NCBI GenBank assembly: GCA_964481475.1
Contig: CAYZTG010000015.1
Location: 1-22,826 of the forward strand
Direction: 5' to 3'
Source of the DNA: DUQU01 sp964481475
GTDB lineage: Bacteria > Bacillota_I > Bacilli_A > Acholeplasmatales > UBA5453
Length of the DNA: 22,826 nt
Part shown: positions 8,618 through 16,738 of the stretch, piece after piece
Layout of the letters: every line of letters starts with the position of its first letter
Position numbering within the stretch: position 1 is the stretch's first letter
Made by a program: the position numbers and the translations under genes
The notes under the pieces: generated by a model
The model's input: the letters and a program-made list of their open reading frames with translations, nothing else
The model's database searches: none
Told to the model about the DNA's origin: nothing

Positions 8618-8649
8618 GCGAATTTATGTTTTTATAAATAATTTACTCT

Positions 8650-9753
8650 TTAGTTCCTAAATAACTTCTTAAATTTGTTAAATGGTGCTTCTTTGCTTTC
8701 TAATTCATCAAATTTCTTTAATGCTTCAATTTGCTCTTTGGATAAATTGGTTGGTGTTTCAACATTAACAGTTACAAGTTGATCGCCTTTTCGATTACTA
8801 TTAACATTACTAACTCCCCTATTTCTCATTTTGAGAATTGTTCCAGATTGTGTCCCTGCAGGTATTTTAAGTGAAACATCGCCATAAATCGTTGGCACAT
8901 CAACATTATCACCTAATGTAGCTTGGACAAATGTGATTGGAATTGTTAGTAAAATATCATCATTTCTTCTTTTAAATATTTTATGAGGAGTTACTCTAAA
9001 TCTTAAATATAAATCTCCACTAGGGCCACCATTATGACCACCTTCACCATAACCACTCATTCTTAAAGACATATTGTTATCAATTCCTGCGGGAACTTTA
9101 ACATCAACGGTTTTAGTTACTTTAACGCGACCATTGCCATTACATACATGGCATTTATTTTTAATTGTTTGTCCTCTTCCCTTACATTTTGGACAAACTT
9201 GTTGACTACGCATTGCTCCAAACATTGTTCTTTGTTCAACTGTAACATAACCTTGTCCATGACAACGGTCACATGTTTCTACATCACTAGCTGTTTCACC
9301 ACCACTACCGTGACAATGCTTACATGCTTCTTCAACATCAACTTTAAAAGTCTTTTTAGTCCCTAAAACAGCTTCTAAAAAATCTATTGTAATAATTCTT
9401 TCTAAATCATCACCTTTTGTTGGTCGGTTAGGATCTACTTGTTGTCTAGCACCACCACCGCCAAAGAAGGAAGAAAAAATATCAGAAAAACCTTCAAAGC
9501 CACCAAAACCGCCACCACCAGCTCCATTACCAAAAGGAGTTTCATGACCAAATCGGTCATAGTTTGCTCTTTTAGTTTCATCCCCTAATGTATCATAAGC
9601 CTCTTGAACTTCTTTAAACTTTTCTTCCGCATTAGAATGATCTGATACGTCTGGGTGATATTTTTTTGCTAAATTACGGTAAGCTTTTCTAATTTCCTCT
9701 ATCGATGCGTCTTTACTGACGCCTAAAATGTCGTAAAAATCTCTTTTAGCCAT
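8650..9753 (-). CDS. dnaJ: Chaperone protein DnaJ
   Basis: This Hsp40 co-chaperone stimulates the DnaK ATPase and delivers clients. The 367-residue protein has a J domain with the HPD motif at 33-35 and a Gly/Phe-rich linker (about 73-100). Its zinc domain has four CxxCxGxG-type repeats (CKHCHGSG, CDRCHGQG, CPKCKGRG, CHVCNGNG) between about 143 and 210, and two C-terminal substrate-binding domains follow; this is a full type I DnaJ. ATG 9753 follows AAAGGAG by four to five bases. The gene is last in the hrcA operon, separated from dnaK by a strong hairpin that abuts its ribosome binding site. Confidence 0.98.
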   Translation of the reverse strand: MAKRDFYDILGVSKDASIEEIRKAYRNLAKKYHPDVSDHSNAEEKFKEVQEAYDTLGDETKRANYDRFGHETPFGNGAGGGGFGGFEGFSDIFSSFFGGGGARQQVDPNRPTKGDDLERIITIDFLEAVLGTKKTFKVDVEEACKHCHGSGGETASDVETCDRCHGQGYVTVEQRTMFGAMRSQQVCPKCKGRGQTIKNKCHVCNGNGRVKVTKTVDVKVPAGIDNNMSLRMSGYGEGGHNGGPSGDLYLRFRVTPHKIFKRRNDDILLTIPITFVQATLGDNVDVPTIYGDVSLKIPAGTQSGTILKMRNRGVSNVNSNRKGDQLVTVNVETPTNLSKEQIEALKKFDELESKEAPFNKFKKLFRN

Positions 9754-9765
9754 AATGCTCCTTTA

Positions 9766-9784
9766 AAGGGGCTATTCGCCCCTT
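9766..9784 (-). promoter_or_regulatory. Hairpin in the dnaK-dnaJ intergenic gap
   Basis: A seven-base-pair, GC-rich stem (AAGGGGC/GCCCCTT) with a five-base loop starts at the dnaK stop codon and ends about one base before the dnaJ Shine-Dalgarno. On the minus strand it is not followed by a T-run (TTTAAAGG follows), so it is unlikely to be a full terminator. It could act as an attenuator, as an mRNA end-protecting structure for the dnaK part, or as a brake on dnaJ initiation. On the plus strand it is followed by TTATTTTT, but no plus-strand gene approaches it. Confidence 0.65.
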
Positions 9785-11606
9785 ATTTTTCTTCAAATTC
9801 TGCGTCAACAGTTTGTGCTTCTTCGCTTGTTTCCTCGCTACTTTGTGTATTTTGATTAGCTGCTTCTTGTTGTTTTTGATAAACTTTAGCAGCTAAATTT
9901 TGTGCTTCTTTCTCTAGAGCTTCTTTTTTTGTCTTGATAGTTTTAATATCTGTCCCTTTTAAAGCTTCTTCTAAATCAGTAATTAAGCCTTCAAGTTTTG
10001 TTTTCTCGTCTTCACTAACTTCCTCACCTAAATCTTCCATAGCTTTTTTAGTTTGGAAAATCATCGCATCACTATCATTTCTTAAATCTGCTTCTTCACG
10101 ACGTTTATTATCAGCTTCTAGATTATCTTTTGCTTCTTTAATTAACTTTTCAATTTCCGCATCACTCATTGCTGAACCACCAGTAATAGTGATGTTTTGA
10201 GATTTGTTAGTTCCTAAATCTTTGGCAGAAACATTAACAATACCATTAGCGTCAATATCAAATTTAACTTCAATTTGTGGAATTCCTCTTGGTGCTGGTG
10301 GAATATCCCCAAGTTGGAATCTTCCTAATGTTTTATTATCTAAAGCCATTTGTCTTTCCCCTTGTAAAACATGGATATCAACTGCTGGCTGATTGTCAGC
10401 TGCCGTAGAAAAGATTTGTGATTTTGATGTTGGGATAGTTGTATTTCTTTCAATTAATTTAGTAAATACGCCACCTAATGTTTCAATACCTAATGAAAGT
10501 GGGGTTACGTCTAATAATAACACATCTTTTACATCACCAGATAAAACTCCCCCTTGAATTGCTGCTCCCATAGCTACTACTTCATCGGGATTAACACTTC
10601 TGTTTGGTTCTTTCTTTAATTCTTTTTTAACTAATTCTTGGACAGCAGGAATTCTTGTTGATCCCCCAACTAATAATATTTGGTCAATATCATTCGCTGT
10701 CATCTTAGCATCTTTTAAAGCTCTTAATAAAGGCGTTCTTGAACGTTCTACTAAATCATTTGTCAATTCCTCAAACTTAGCTCTTGTTAAAGTCATTTCT
10801 AAGTGCAAAGGTCCTGAAGCTCCCATTGTAATAAATGGTAAAGATATTTGTGTTGTTGTCAAACCAGATAATTCTTTCTTTGCTTTTTCTGCTGCGTCTT
10901 TTAATCTTTGGTCTGCTTGTTTATCTTTTGATAAATCAACGCCTGTTTCTCTTCTAAACTCACTAATAAAATAGTTCATTATTCTTTGGTCAAAATCATC
11001 TCCGCCTAAATGGTTATCACCAGCGGTTGAAATAACTTCAAATGTACCATCGACTAATCTTAAAATAGAGACGTCAAACGTTCCTCCACCAAGGTCAAAG
11101 ACTAAAACAGTTTGTTCTTTATCTGTCTTATCAATACCATAAGCTAGAGCTGCTGCAGTAGGCTCATTAATAATTCTCATTACTTCCAAACCAGCAATTT
11201 TCCCTGCATCTTTTGTCGCTTGTCTTTGGGCGTCATTAAAGTATGCTGGTACAGTAATAACTGCTTTAGTTACTTTAGCTCCTAAATAGTCTTCAGCTGT
11301 TTTCTTTAAGTTTTGTAAAATCATTGCTGATAATTCCTGAGGAGTATATTTTTTACCTAATATTTCCTTTGTATAATTTTCACCCATATGTCTTTTAATT
11401 GATGAAACAGTGTTTAAGTTTGTAATAGATTGTCTTTTTGCGACTTCTCCAACTGTAATTTCATCATCTTTAAAAGCGATAACAGATGGTGTTGTTCTTG
11501 AACCATCAGCATTAGGAATAACAATACTGTCTTTTCCTTCCATTACTGACACTACACTATTTGTAGTTCCTAAATCAATTCCGATAATTTTATTTGTTGT
11601 TGCCAT
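9783..11606 (-). CDS. dnaK: Chaperone protein DnaK (Hsp70)
   Basis: This ATP-dependent Hsp70 works with DnaJ and GrpE in folding nascent and stress-damaged proteins. From ATG 11606 it has 607 residues. The N-terminal ATPase motif IIGIDLGTTNS is followed by INEPTAAALAYG, VFDLGGGTFDVS and LVGGSTRIPAVQ. The linker DVLLLDVTPLSLGIETLGG leads into the peptide-binding domain, and a helical lid ends in the acidic TVDAEFEEK tail. Length and motifs are complete. In-frame starts at 11624 and 11612 exist, but GGAGTG is six bases before ATG 11606, which also matches the usual N-terminus. The start lies inside the end of grpE (17-base overlap), so the two are translationally coupled. Confidence 0.98.
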   Translation of the reverse strand: MATTNKIIGIDLGTTNSVVSVMEGKDSIVIPNADGSRTTPSVIAFKDDEITVGEVAKRQSITNLNTVSSIKRHMGENYTKEILGKKYTPQELSAMILQNLKKTAEDYLGAKVTKAVITVPAYFNDAQRQATKDAGKIAGLEVMRIINEPTAAALAYGIDKTDKEQTVLVFDLGGGTFDVSILRLVDGTFEVISTAGDNHLGGDDFDQRIMNYFISEFRRETGVDLSKDKQADQRLKDAAEKAKKELSGLTTTQISLPFITMGASGPLHLEMTLTRAKFEELTNDLVERSRTPLLRALKDAKMTANDIDQILLVGGSTRIPAVQELVKKELKKEPNRSVNPDEVVAMGAAIQGGVLSGDVKDVLLLDVTPLSLGIETLGGVFTKLIERNTTIPTSKSQIFSTAADNQPAVDIHVLQGERQMALDNKTLGRFQLGDIPPAPRGIPQIEVKFDIDANGIVNVSAKDLGTNKSQNITITGGSAMSDAEIEKLIKEAKDNLEADNKRREEADLRNDSDAMIFQTKKAMEDLGEEVSEDEKTKLEGLITDLEEALKGTDIKTIKTKKEALEKEAQNLAAKVYQKQQEAANQNTQSSEETSEEAQTVDAEFEEK

Positions 11607-12144
11607 TTTCATCACTCCATTCATTAACTACGACCATGGCCGGTCTAATTATTCTTTCTTTATATTTATATCCTGCTAATATTTGTTTTAAAACTATTCC
11701 TTTTGGTTTTTCTCTATCTTCTTCTTTTTCACTTGCAAAATGAATTTTCGGATCAAACATTTCTCCTTCAGCATCAATTGCTTCTAGACCATCATCTTTT
11801 AAGATTTGAAATATTTGATCATTTATCATTTTAAAGCCAATTAAATAGTTTTTTAACATTTCATCTTCTACCTTACTATTAACAACAAGTCTTAGTTGAT
11901 CTAAATAAGGCAATAATTCTTCGATTAAATAAATATTACTATATTTTCTCTCATGTTCTCTTTCATTATTTAATCTTTTTTTAAGATTTTCTGAATCAGC
12001 CAGTATTTTTAAAACTTTTTCATTACTTCTTAATAATTCTAGCTTTAACTCCTCAATCTCATCTTTAAGCTTTTCATCTTTTGTTTTTCTTTTAACTTTT
12101 TCTTTACTATCTTCTGTTAAGATATCTTTTTCCTTTTCACTCAA
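11590..12144 (-). CDS. grpE: Nucleotide exchange factor GrpE
   Basis: GrpE releases ADP from DnaK. The 184-residue protein has a charged, low-complexity N-terminus rich in Lys and Glu (1-35), a long helix with DSENLKKRLNNERE (about 50-63), and the C-terminal beta domain with GEMFDPKIHFA and IVLKQILAGYKYKERIIRPAMVVV (about 150-172), the standard GrpE signature. The start is TTG at 12144 with AGGTGA about six bases upstream. It lies ten bases after hrcA and overlaps dnaK at its end. Confidence 0.96.
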   Translation of the reverse strand: MSEKEKDILTEDSKEKVKRKTKDEKLKDEIEELKLELLRSNEKVLKILADSENLKKRLNNEREHERKYSNIYLIEELLPYLDQLRLVVNSKVEDEMLKNYLIGFKMINDQIFQILKDDGLEAIDAEGEMFDPKIHFASEKEEDREKPKGIVLKQILAGYKYKERIIRPAMVVVNEWSDENGNNK

Positions 12145-12154
12145 ATTTACTCAC

Positions 12155-13168
12155 CTATTTCTTATATAATTTTGTTATATTTTTAGCAATATATTCCATC
12201 AAGGGGATAACTTTCGTATAATCCATTCGCATCGGTCCAATTAAAGCAATTGTTCCAAATTCCTCATCGTTAACAGCGTAAGGAACAGAAATTATTGTAC
12301 ACCGATCAGTAGGCATAAACTCTGCTTCTCTACCAATTTTAAAAGATAACCGATTAGTTTTACCTATAACCTTTAAAAAGTCCTTACGATCTAAAATCTG
12401 CATCACTCTCTTTAATTCTTCAGGATTTTCTATTTCTGATTCAGTTATCATATTACCTAAACCAGCTAAATAAACATCTTCTTTACTCATTTTCGTAAAA
12501 GCATTAACAAATGTATCAATAATTTGCTCTTGATAATTAATATATTCAAGCACATTTTCTTCTACAAAAACACCTTTTAAAATTCTTGTTGCATTTTTCA
12601 AATATTGATTTTTTAATAAAGCATCTAGAGTATCAATTGTCTTTTTAAAATAATCCACAGACATTTCATCAGTAATTCGAAAAACTTGCGATTGAACATG
12701 CCCTCTATTTGTAACTACTAAGATAACTGCTTCACTTTGATTTATTTCAATAAAATCAACTTTTTTAATAATAGCCATCTCTTCGCTTGGGCCTAAGGAC
12801 ATTGAAGTATAATTAGTTATTTCTGAAAGTAAGTCAATAGCCTTTTTTACCGTTTCATGTTTATTATGACCAAATTTAGTAAAAATTTCATCAATCATTG
12901 GAAACATTGTATTCACTTTAGAATCTCTTGTAACTAATTTATCTAAATAATAACGATAGCCTAATTTAGAAGGAACTCTTCCTGAGGAAGTATGTGTTTT
13001 TTCTAAATAACCTAGTTCTTCAAGCATTTGCATATCATAACGAATTGTCGCAGAAGAATAATCTAAATACGGCCAATCAGTTAAGAGTTTTGAACCTACC
13101 GGAATACCAAGTTCAATATATAGTTCTACAATTGCTTTTAAAATTAACTTTTGTCTACTAGTTAACAC
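12155..13168 (-). CDS. hrcA: Heat-inducible transcription repressor HrcA
   Basis: HrcA represses the dnaK (and often groE) operons by binding CIRCE elements, and its activity depends on GroEL. The protein (337 residues from GTG 13168) has an N-terminal winged helix with SSATIRYDMQMLEELGYLEK, then HTSSGRVPSKLGYRYYLD, the best-conserved HrcA stretch (about 55-75). A GAF-like dimerisation region follows, and the C-terminus has GTIALIGPMRMDY. A TTG at 13171 is in frame, but it is only three bases from AGGAGG; GTG 13168 is better spaced and gives the family-typical MLTSRQ start. As first gene of its own target operon it is probably autoregulated. Confidence 0.96.
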   Translation of the reverse strand: MLTSRQKLILKAIVELYIELGIPVGSKLLTDWPYLDYSSATIRYDMQMLEELGYLEKTHTSSGRVPSKLGYRYYLDKLVTRDSKVNTMFPMIDEIFTKFGHNKHETVKKAIDLLSEITNYTSMSLGPSEEMAIIKKVDFIEINQSEAVILVVTNRGHVQSQVFRITDEMSVDYFKKTIDTLDALLKNQYLKNATRILKGVFVEENVLEYINYQEQIIDTFVNAFTKMSKEDVYLAGLGNMITESEIENPEELKRVMQILDRKDFLKVIGKTNRLSFKIGREAEFMPTDRCTIISVPYAVNDEEFGTIALIGPMRMDYTKVIPLMEYIAKNITKLYKK

Positions 13169-13181
13169 CAAACCCCTCCTT

Positions 13182-13190
13182 TTAGCACTC
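13182..13190 (-). promoter_or_regulatory. Perfect CIRCE half-site in the hrcA leader
   Basis: The nine bases TTAGCACTC (plus strand; GAGTGCTAA in the transcript) equal one consensus arm of CIRCE. They lie in the 5' leader just before the Shine-Dalgarno of hrcA. The other arm, at nine-base spacing, is not recognisable: only about five of nine bases match, and that only at a spacing of eight. It may be the remnant of a second operator or a low-affinity HrcA site. Confidence 0.5.
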
Positions 13191-13210
13191 TCATATCAGC
13201 TTGCCATTAT

Positions 13211-13239
13211 ATTATAACCCATCATTTTGGCACTGTCAA
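13211..13239 (-). promoter_or_regulatory. Promoter of the hrcA-grpE-dnaK-dnaJ operon
   Basis: A fully consensus sigma-A promoter on the minus strand: TTGACA (13234-13239), a 17-base spacer and TATAAT (13211-13216). It is the strongest-looking promoter in the window. The -35 lies inside the degenerate CIRCE, so bound HrcA would block polymerase directly. Transcription should start near 13203, giving a leader of about 35 bases. Confidence 0.92.
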
Positions 13240-13253
13240 CTATAAAGTGCAAA
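13227..13253 (-). promoter_or_regulatory. Degenerate CIRCE operator (HrcA binding site)
   Basis: The arms TTTGCACTT and CAGTGCCAA (minus strand) are separated by exactly nine bases and match the CIRCE consensus TTAGCACTC-N9-GAGTGCTAA at 14 of 18 positions. The core GCACT/AGTGC is intact on both sides. The site overlaps the -35 of the hrcA promoter, as an operator should, and its upstream edge touches the T-run of the MATE gene terminator. Confidence 0.78.
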
Positions 13254-13277
13254 AAAATAAAACCACCTAGTGATTTT
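13251..13277 (-). terminator. Terminator of the MATE transporter gene
   Basis: An eight-base-pair stem (AAAATCAC/GTGGTTTT, one G-T pair) with a three-base loop, followed on the minus strand by A and seven T. It starts about 22 bases after the MATE stop codon and isolates the heat-shock operon from upstream transcription. Confidence 0.82.
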
Positions 13278-13299
13278 ACTTTTTAATTTGACTATTTAA

Positions 13300-14706
13300 C
13301 TATTCTATTTCCAATAATGGTTCTGGTGTTTCAATAGTAATATTTCTCAACCAAGTGTCTTTTTTAATGACTTTTCTGGAAAAATAAACTTTAACTAAAT
13401 CTGCTGATTTACTAATAAGGAAAATTAAAAGTATTCCTAAGCCCCAAGTTGGTTCCATATAATTTAGAAACATCACTAAGGGGATTCCTACTAAATAAGC
13501 GGGCAGTTGATCAATTAAGAAAGCTCTTAAAGAATCTCCTCCTGCTCTTAAAGTATAGTAGGTCATTGCAGTGTAACCATAAAATACAATAAATACTACA
13601 TTAAGTAAAATTAATTTATAGGCTAACATGAAGGTCTCTTTATTATCAGCTAAGAAATGTAAGAGTAACGGTGAAGCCCCCACCATTAAAACGATTGCAA
13701 TCAAATTAGAAATTAACATTAAGCCAAAAAGTTTATAATAATATTCTTTTGCCTTCTTAAAATCTCCCTCACCCAAAGTTTGTCCTAAAATAACCGAAGT
13801 ACCCACTGCCATTCCTGCATAGTAAACAAAAAACAAGTCCGTGACGTTTTGGGAATATCCATATGCAATAATCCACTCTAAGTTCCCGCCCGTTATAAAC
13901 CTTGCCATCAATGTCACACCAAATGCCCATAAAATCTCGTTAGCAATAACTGGGGCACCTTTTTTAAGGTAATTAACTAATAACGGCTTCTTGATATGAT
14001 TACCTTTAAAAATTTTGTAAGCATAACTATTCTTATTGAAAGCAAAAGCAATCAAGATTAAGATTGAAAGTTCAATGCCTTTAGAAATAATTGTTGCCAA
14101 GGCTGCTCCGCTTGCACCCATTTCCTTAAAACCTAGATGGCCAAAAATAAAAATGAAATTCATAATAATATTTGCCACTATCCCAATTATACCAGCAATA
14201 AGTGGTACTTTTGGTTTTCCTAAGGACCTATAAATAGTTGAAACCATAAAGTTTAGTAAAATAACGACTGAACCATAAGAAATTATTTTCACATATTCAA
14301 TCCCAAAACCAATTGCTAATAGGTCAACCGCTGTTTTGTTAGGGAAAAAGAGATTTATTGTAATTGGTCCTAAGTAATAAATTATGAAAAAAGACAAAAG
14401 CCCAAAAATTATACTTAAGACAACACCAAGTTGGATTGTTCCAGTAATACTTTTTTCCATTTTTGCCCCATAATATTGAGCTACAAAAATACTAATTCCT
14501 GAGGCAATACCAATCCAAAAAAAATTAATAATAAACATAAATCTGTTCGCAACAGAAACTCCTGCATAAGCGACAGAATCATAACCATTAATCATAAAGT
14601 TATCAACATATCCAGCAATTGATAAAATAAGTTGTTGGATAACTACTGGTATAATTAACGCTAAAGCCATTTTATAAAAGGCTTTATCACCAAAATATTT
14701 TTTCAT
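13300..14706 (-). CDS. MATE family efflux transporter
   Basis: This integral membrane transporter of the multidrug and toxic compound extrusion family probably uses a Na+ or H+ gradient to export cationic compounds. The 468-residue protein has about twelve hydrophobic segments in two related halves. The first begins MALALIIPVVIQQLILSIAG with YVDNFMI after it, typical of MATE helix 1 and loop. The second half begins near residue 245 with PVIANEILWAFGVTLMARFI, the internal repeat. The substrate cannot be told. ATG 14706 is preceded by AAGGGG at about six bases. The gene starts directly after the rpmG terminator and I find no clear promoter of its own. Confidence 0.9.
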   Translation of the reverse strand: MKKYFGDKAFYKMALALIIPVVIQQLILSIAGYVDNFMINGYDSVAYAGVSVANRFMFIINFFWIGIASGISIFVAQYYGAKMEKSITGTIQLGVVLSIIFGLLSFFIIYYLGPITINLFFPNKTAVDLLAIGFGIEYVKIISYGSVVILLNFMVSTIYRSLGKPKVPLIAGIIGIVANIIMNFIFIFGHLGFKEMGASGAALATIISKGIELSILILIAFAFNKNSYAYKIFKGNHIKKPLLVNYLKKGAPVIANEILWAFGVTLMARFITGGNLEWIIAYGYSQNVTDLFFVYYAGMAVGTSVILGQTLGEGDFKKAKEYYYKLFGLMLISNLIAIVLMVGASPLLLHFLADNKETFMLAYKLILLNVVFIVFYGYTAMTYYTLRAGGDSLRAFLIDQLPAYLVGIPLVMFLNYMEPTWGLGILLIFLISKSADLVKVYFSRKVIKKDTWLRNITIETPEPLLEIE

Positions 14707-14724
14707 AAAATTCCCCTTATTACC

Positions 14725-14751
14725 AAAAAAAAGACTATTCTTAGGAATAGC
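14725..14751 (-). terminator. Terminator of rpmG
   Basis: A stem of six pairs plus a G-T pair (CTATTC/GAATAG) and a four-base loop, followed on the minus strand by C and eight T. It begins directly after the rpmG stop codon, in the 46 bases before the MATE start. Confidence 0.85.
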
Positions 14752-14752
14752 T

Positions 14753-14902
14753 TTATCTTTTTTCTCTATGTAGTGTGTGTTTACGACATCTTGGACAATG
14801 TTTTTTCATCTCAAGACGTGTTGGCGTATTCTTTTTATTTTTATCAGTATAATAATTTTCCTCGCCACATTCAGTACAAATAAGTCTAACTAAATCACGC
14901 AT
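14753..14902 (-). CDS. rpmG: 50S ribosomal protein L33, zinc-binding form
   Basis: A 49-residue basic protein that I translated by hand. It begins MRDLVRLICTECGEENYYT, continues DKNKKNTPTRLEMKKHCPRCRKHTLHRE and ends KR. The two CxxC pairs (CTEC and CPRC) mark the zinc-binding version of L33; Bacilli often also carry a paralogue without the cysteines, used when zinc is scarce. ATG 14902 is preceded by GGAGGG with a good spacing. It has its own consensus-like promoter and terminator. Confidence 0.96.
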   Translation of the reverse strand: MRDLVRLICTECGEENYYTDKNKKNTPTRLEMKKHCPRCRKHTLHREKR

Positions 14903-14928
14903 TTAAATCCCTCCAAGCATTCTTTATA

Positions 14929-14957
14929 AGTATAGCAAAAGAATTATTAATAAGCAA
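14929..14957 (-). promoter_or_regulatory. Promoter of rpmG
   Basis: On the minus strand TTGCTT (14952-14957), a 17-base spacer and TATACT (14929-14934), preceded by TGC as an extended -10. Transcription should start near 14922, about 20 bases before the rpmG start codon. The same transcript could reach the MATE gene by read-through of the rpmG terminator. Confidence 0.8.
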
Positions 14958-14993
14958 GTAAAAAATTCAAATAACTCTTATAATAAATTATCA

Positions 14994-16733
14994 TTAACTA
15001 TCAAACGGTCTTGTTGTAAAAGCAATATGAGAATATTTAGGGTGAATATACTGACTTTTAGGTTGTTTTTTTATTAATATACCAGCTATCTCAGTAATTT
15101 TTTTCTCATTATACATTTTAGCCAAAACAATCATTTCTTCTGCCCTAACAATTTGACCAGCAAGTCTTAACTGAATCTTTTCAAAACCATTCATCTTATA
15201 GTTTTTATACCATTTATCCCTGTAAAGATTAATTAATTTTCTTAAGTGCTTAACTTCATTATTAAAAAACTCACTAATTTCGATAACTTCCTTCTTTAAA
15301 TATTGCTTAATAAATGTTTTTCTTCCCAAAACCTTATAATAATTAGCCTTTAAGATTTGATTTTCAAAATCATACCTCTCATCACCTTCATATAAAGCAA
15401 TTAGTTTTTCCATTTCCGCAACTAGATTTTCATAAATAGTTAAATCTCCTCTTGCATAATTATCTAAATAAATTGCATATTGAGGATCATCCCAAAGTAA
15501 TCCCACTTGAGATAATGATAAATTATTTAGTTTAGTTTTGTTATAAGCAACCTCTAAATGATGATTAGTAATAAAATGATAAGTCTTATCGTCTGGACTT
15601 GCCCCTCTTGTTAGTGCTTCAAGACTCATCTCATAAACTCCTAATAAAGTCGTCTCATGATCTCCATAAGCTCCATCATCCATCCATTGTGTTAAAGTAA
15701 AATCTTTAACTCCACTAGCAATCGCTGCTTTAAGATGTGTTTTACAAGTATTATCGGTTTGGTTTTTGTCATAAGTAAATCTTGTCCAAATCCATGTCCC
15801 TGAAGCAAAACAAAACTTACTAGTAATATTTAAGTGATTTTTAATCATCTTTTCAACTTTCTCAAAATCTCTATTATAGTAGTCCCAATAAACTAGTTTT
15901 ATATTACTAGGAATCTTTTCAACAATTTTTTGATCCAGAACTATCTTTTCATCATAGTAACTATTATTTTTGCTTAAAATACGATAAGGCATATCAGACC
16001 AAATTAAAACTTCTTTAAAGCCATTTTTAAGTGCCAAACCATTCACAACCTCTAAATGATCGAAAAAGAGCTCTAATTGCGAAATATAACCGTTTTTCTT
16101 ATAAAAATTACCAAAACCAAATCCCCATGTTTCATCTAAACCAAGATGAATTTTATTACTTTTAAAAATAGCTTGGAGTTTTTTTAACATCTCATCAATT
16201 AACTGATAGGTCTGCTCACTTTTCATTAAAAGAACATTCGTTTGATCTTTAAGTTCAATTTGATTATTCCATTTTAAAAACTGTTCCATATGACCTAATG
16301 TTTGAATAGTTGGAATAATTTTAATCCCGAAGATTTCTGCATACTTAACTACTTCTTTTAATTCATCATCAGTATAACAACCTCTTAAATAACCAAAATC
16401 AAGATAATTATCTAACTCATAAAGATCTTCTAAATATAACCAAACTTCATTTAGCCCCATCATCGCATAACTTCTTAAGAGCTTTTTTATATACTCGACT
16501 TTAAAGACAGCTCCCCTTGAAACATCTAACATTACACTAAAATTATTAAAATTATTTACAAAGTTTAAGCAAACACCATTTTTAAAATGTGCTAAGGCCA
16601 TCAATCCTTCACTAATATTTTTATAAAACAAAACATCATTATTAATAAACGTTTGCTCACTCTTTTGATAATCTTTTACAAGACCTTCTAAATTAAATCC
16701 TTTATTTTTCAACTCTTTAATTGCACTAATCAT
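14994..16733 (-). CDS. GH20 beta-N-acetylhexosaminidase, GcnA/GH20C-like, cytoplasmic
   Basis: This enzyme probably removes terminal beta-linked GlcNAc or GalNAc from oligosaccharides. From ATG 16733 it has 579 residues. The catalytic TIM barrel starts near residue 65 with MLDVSRGAV. WLYLEDLYEL and YLRGCYTDDEL follow, and the GH20 signature HLGLDETW sits near residues 196-203; the Asp-Glu pair (about 200/201) fits substrate-assisted catalysis through the acetamido group. This pattern resembles the streptococcal GcnA/GH20C group. There is no signal peptide or membrane segment, so it should act on imported oligosaccharides. A GTG at 16742 is in frame, but GGGGTG is well spaced for ATG 16733. 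It is last in the lgt-CPBP-GH20 cluster; I see no strong terminator behind it. Confidence 0.88.
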   Translation of the reverse strand: MISAIKELKNKGFNLEGLVKDYQKSEQTFINNDVLFYKNISEGLMALAHFKNGVCLNFVNNFNNFSVMLDVSRGAVFKVEYIKKLLRSYAMMGLNEVWLYLEDLYELDNYLDFGYLRGCYTDDELKEVVKYAEIFGIKIIPTIQTLGHMEQFLKWNNQIELKDQTNVLLMKSEQTYQLIDEMLKKLQAIFKSNKIHLGLDETWGFGFGNFYKKNGYISQLELFFDHLEVVNGLALKNGFKEVLIWSDMPYRILSKNNSYYDEKIVLDQKIVEKIPSNIKLVYWDYYNRDFEKVEKMIKNHLNITSKFCFASGTWIWTRFTYDKNQTDNTCKTHLKAAIASGVKDFTLTQWMDDGAYGDHETTLLGVYEMSLEALTRGASPDDKTYHFITNHHLEVAYNKTKLNNLSLSQVGLLWDDPQYAIYLDNYARGDLTIYENLVAEMEKLIALYEGDERYDFENQILKANYYKVLGRKTFIKQYLKKEVIEISEFFNNEVKHLRKLINLYRDKWYKNYKMNGFEKIQLRLAGQIVRAEEMIVLAKMYNEKKITEIAGILIKKQPKSQYIHPKYSHIAFTTRPFDS

Positions 16734-16738
16734 CTTTA

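Noticed and set aside
8547..8649. Riboswitch or leader RNA ahead of rpsU
   Set aside because: The gap is fully accounted for by a promoter, a short leader and a Shine-Dalgarno; no structured element is seen.
9934..10392. Plus-strand open frames opposite dnaK
   Set aside because: They are antisense shadows of a highly conserved gene on the minus strand, with no start signals. All other plus-strand frames in the window were rejected for the same reason.
13171..13209. A complete second CIRCE built on the perfect half-site at 13182-13190
   Set aside because: The opposite arm at nine-base spacing matches almost nowhere; only a spacing of eight gives about five of nine matches, so I report a half-site only.
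14958..14993. Terminator after the GH20 gene
   Set aside because: A T-run is present, but the preceding AT-rich bases form no stem longer than about four pairs; the support is too weak.
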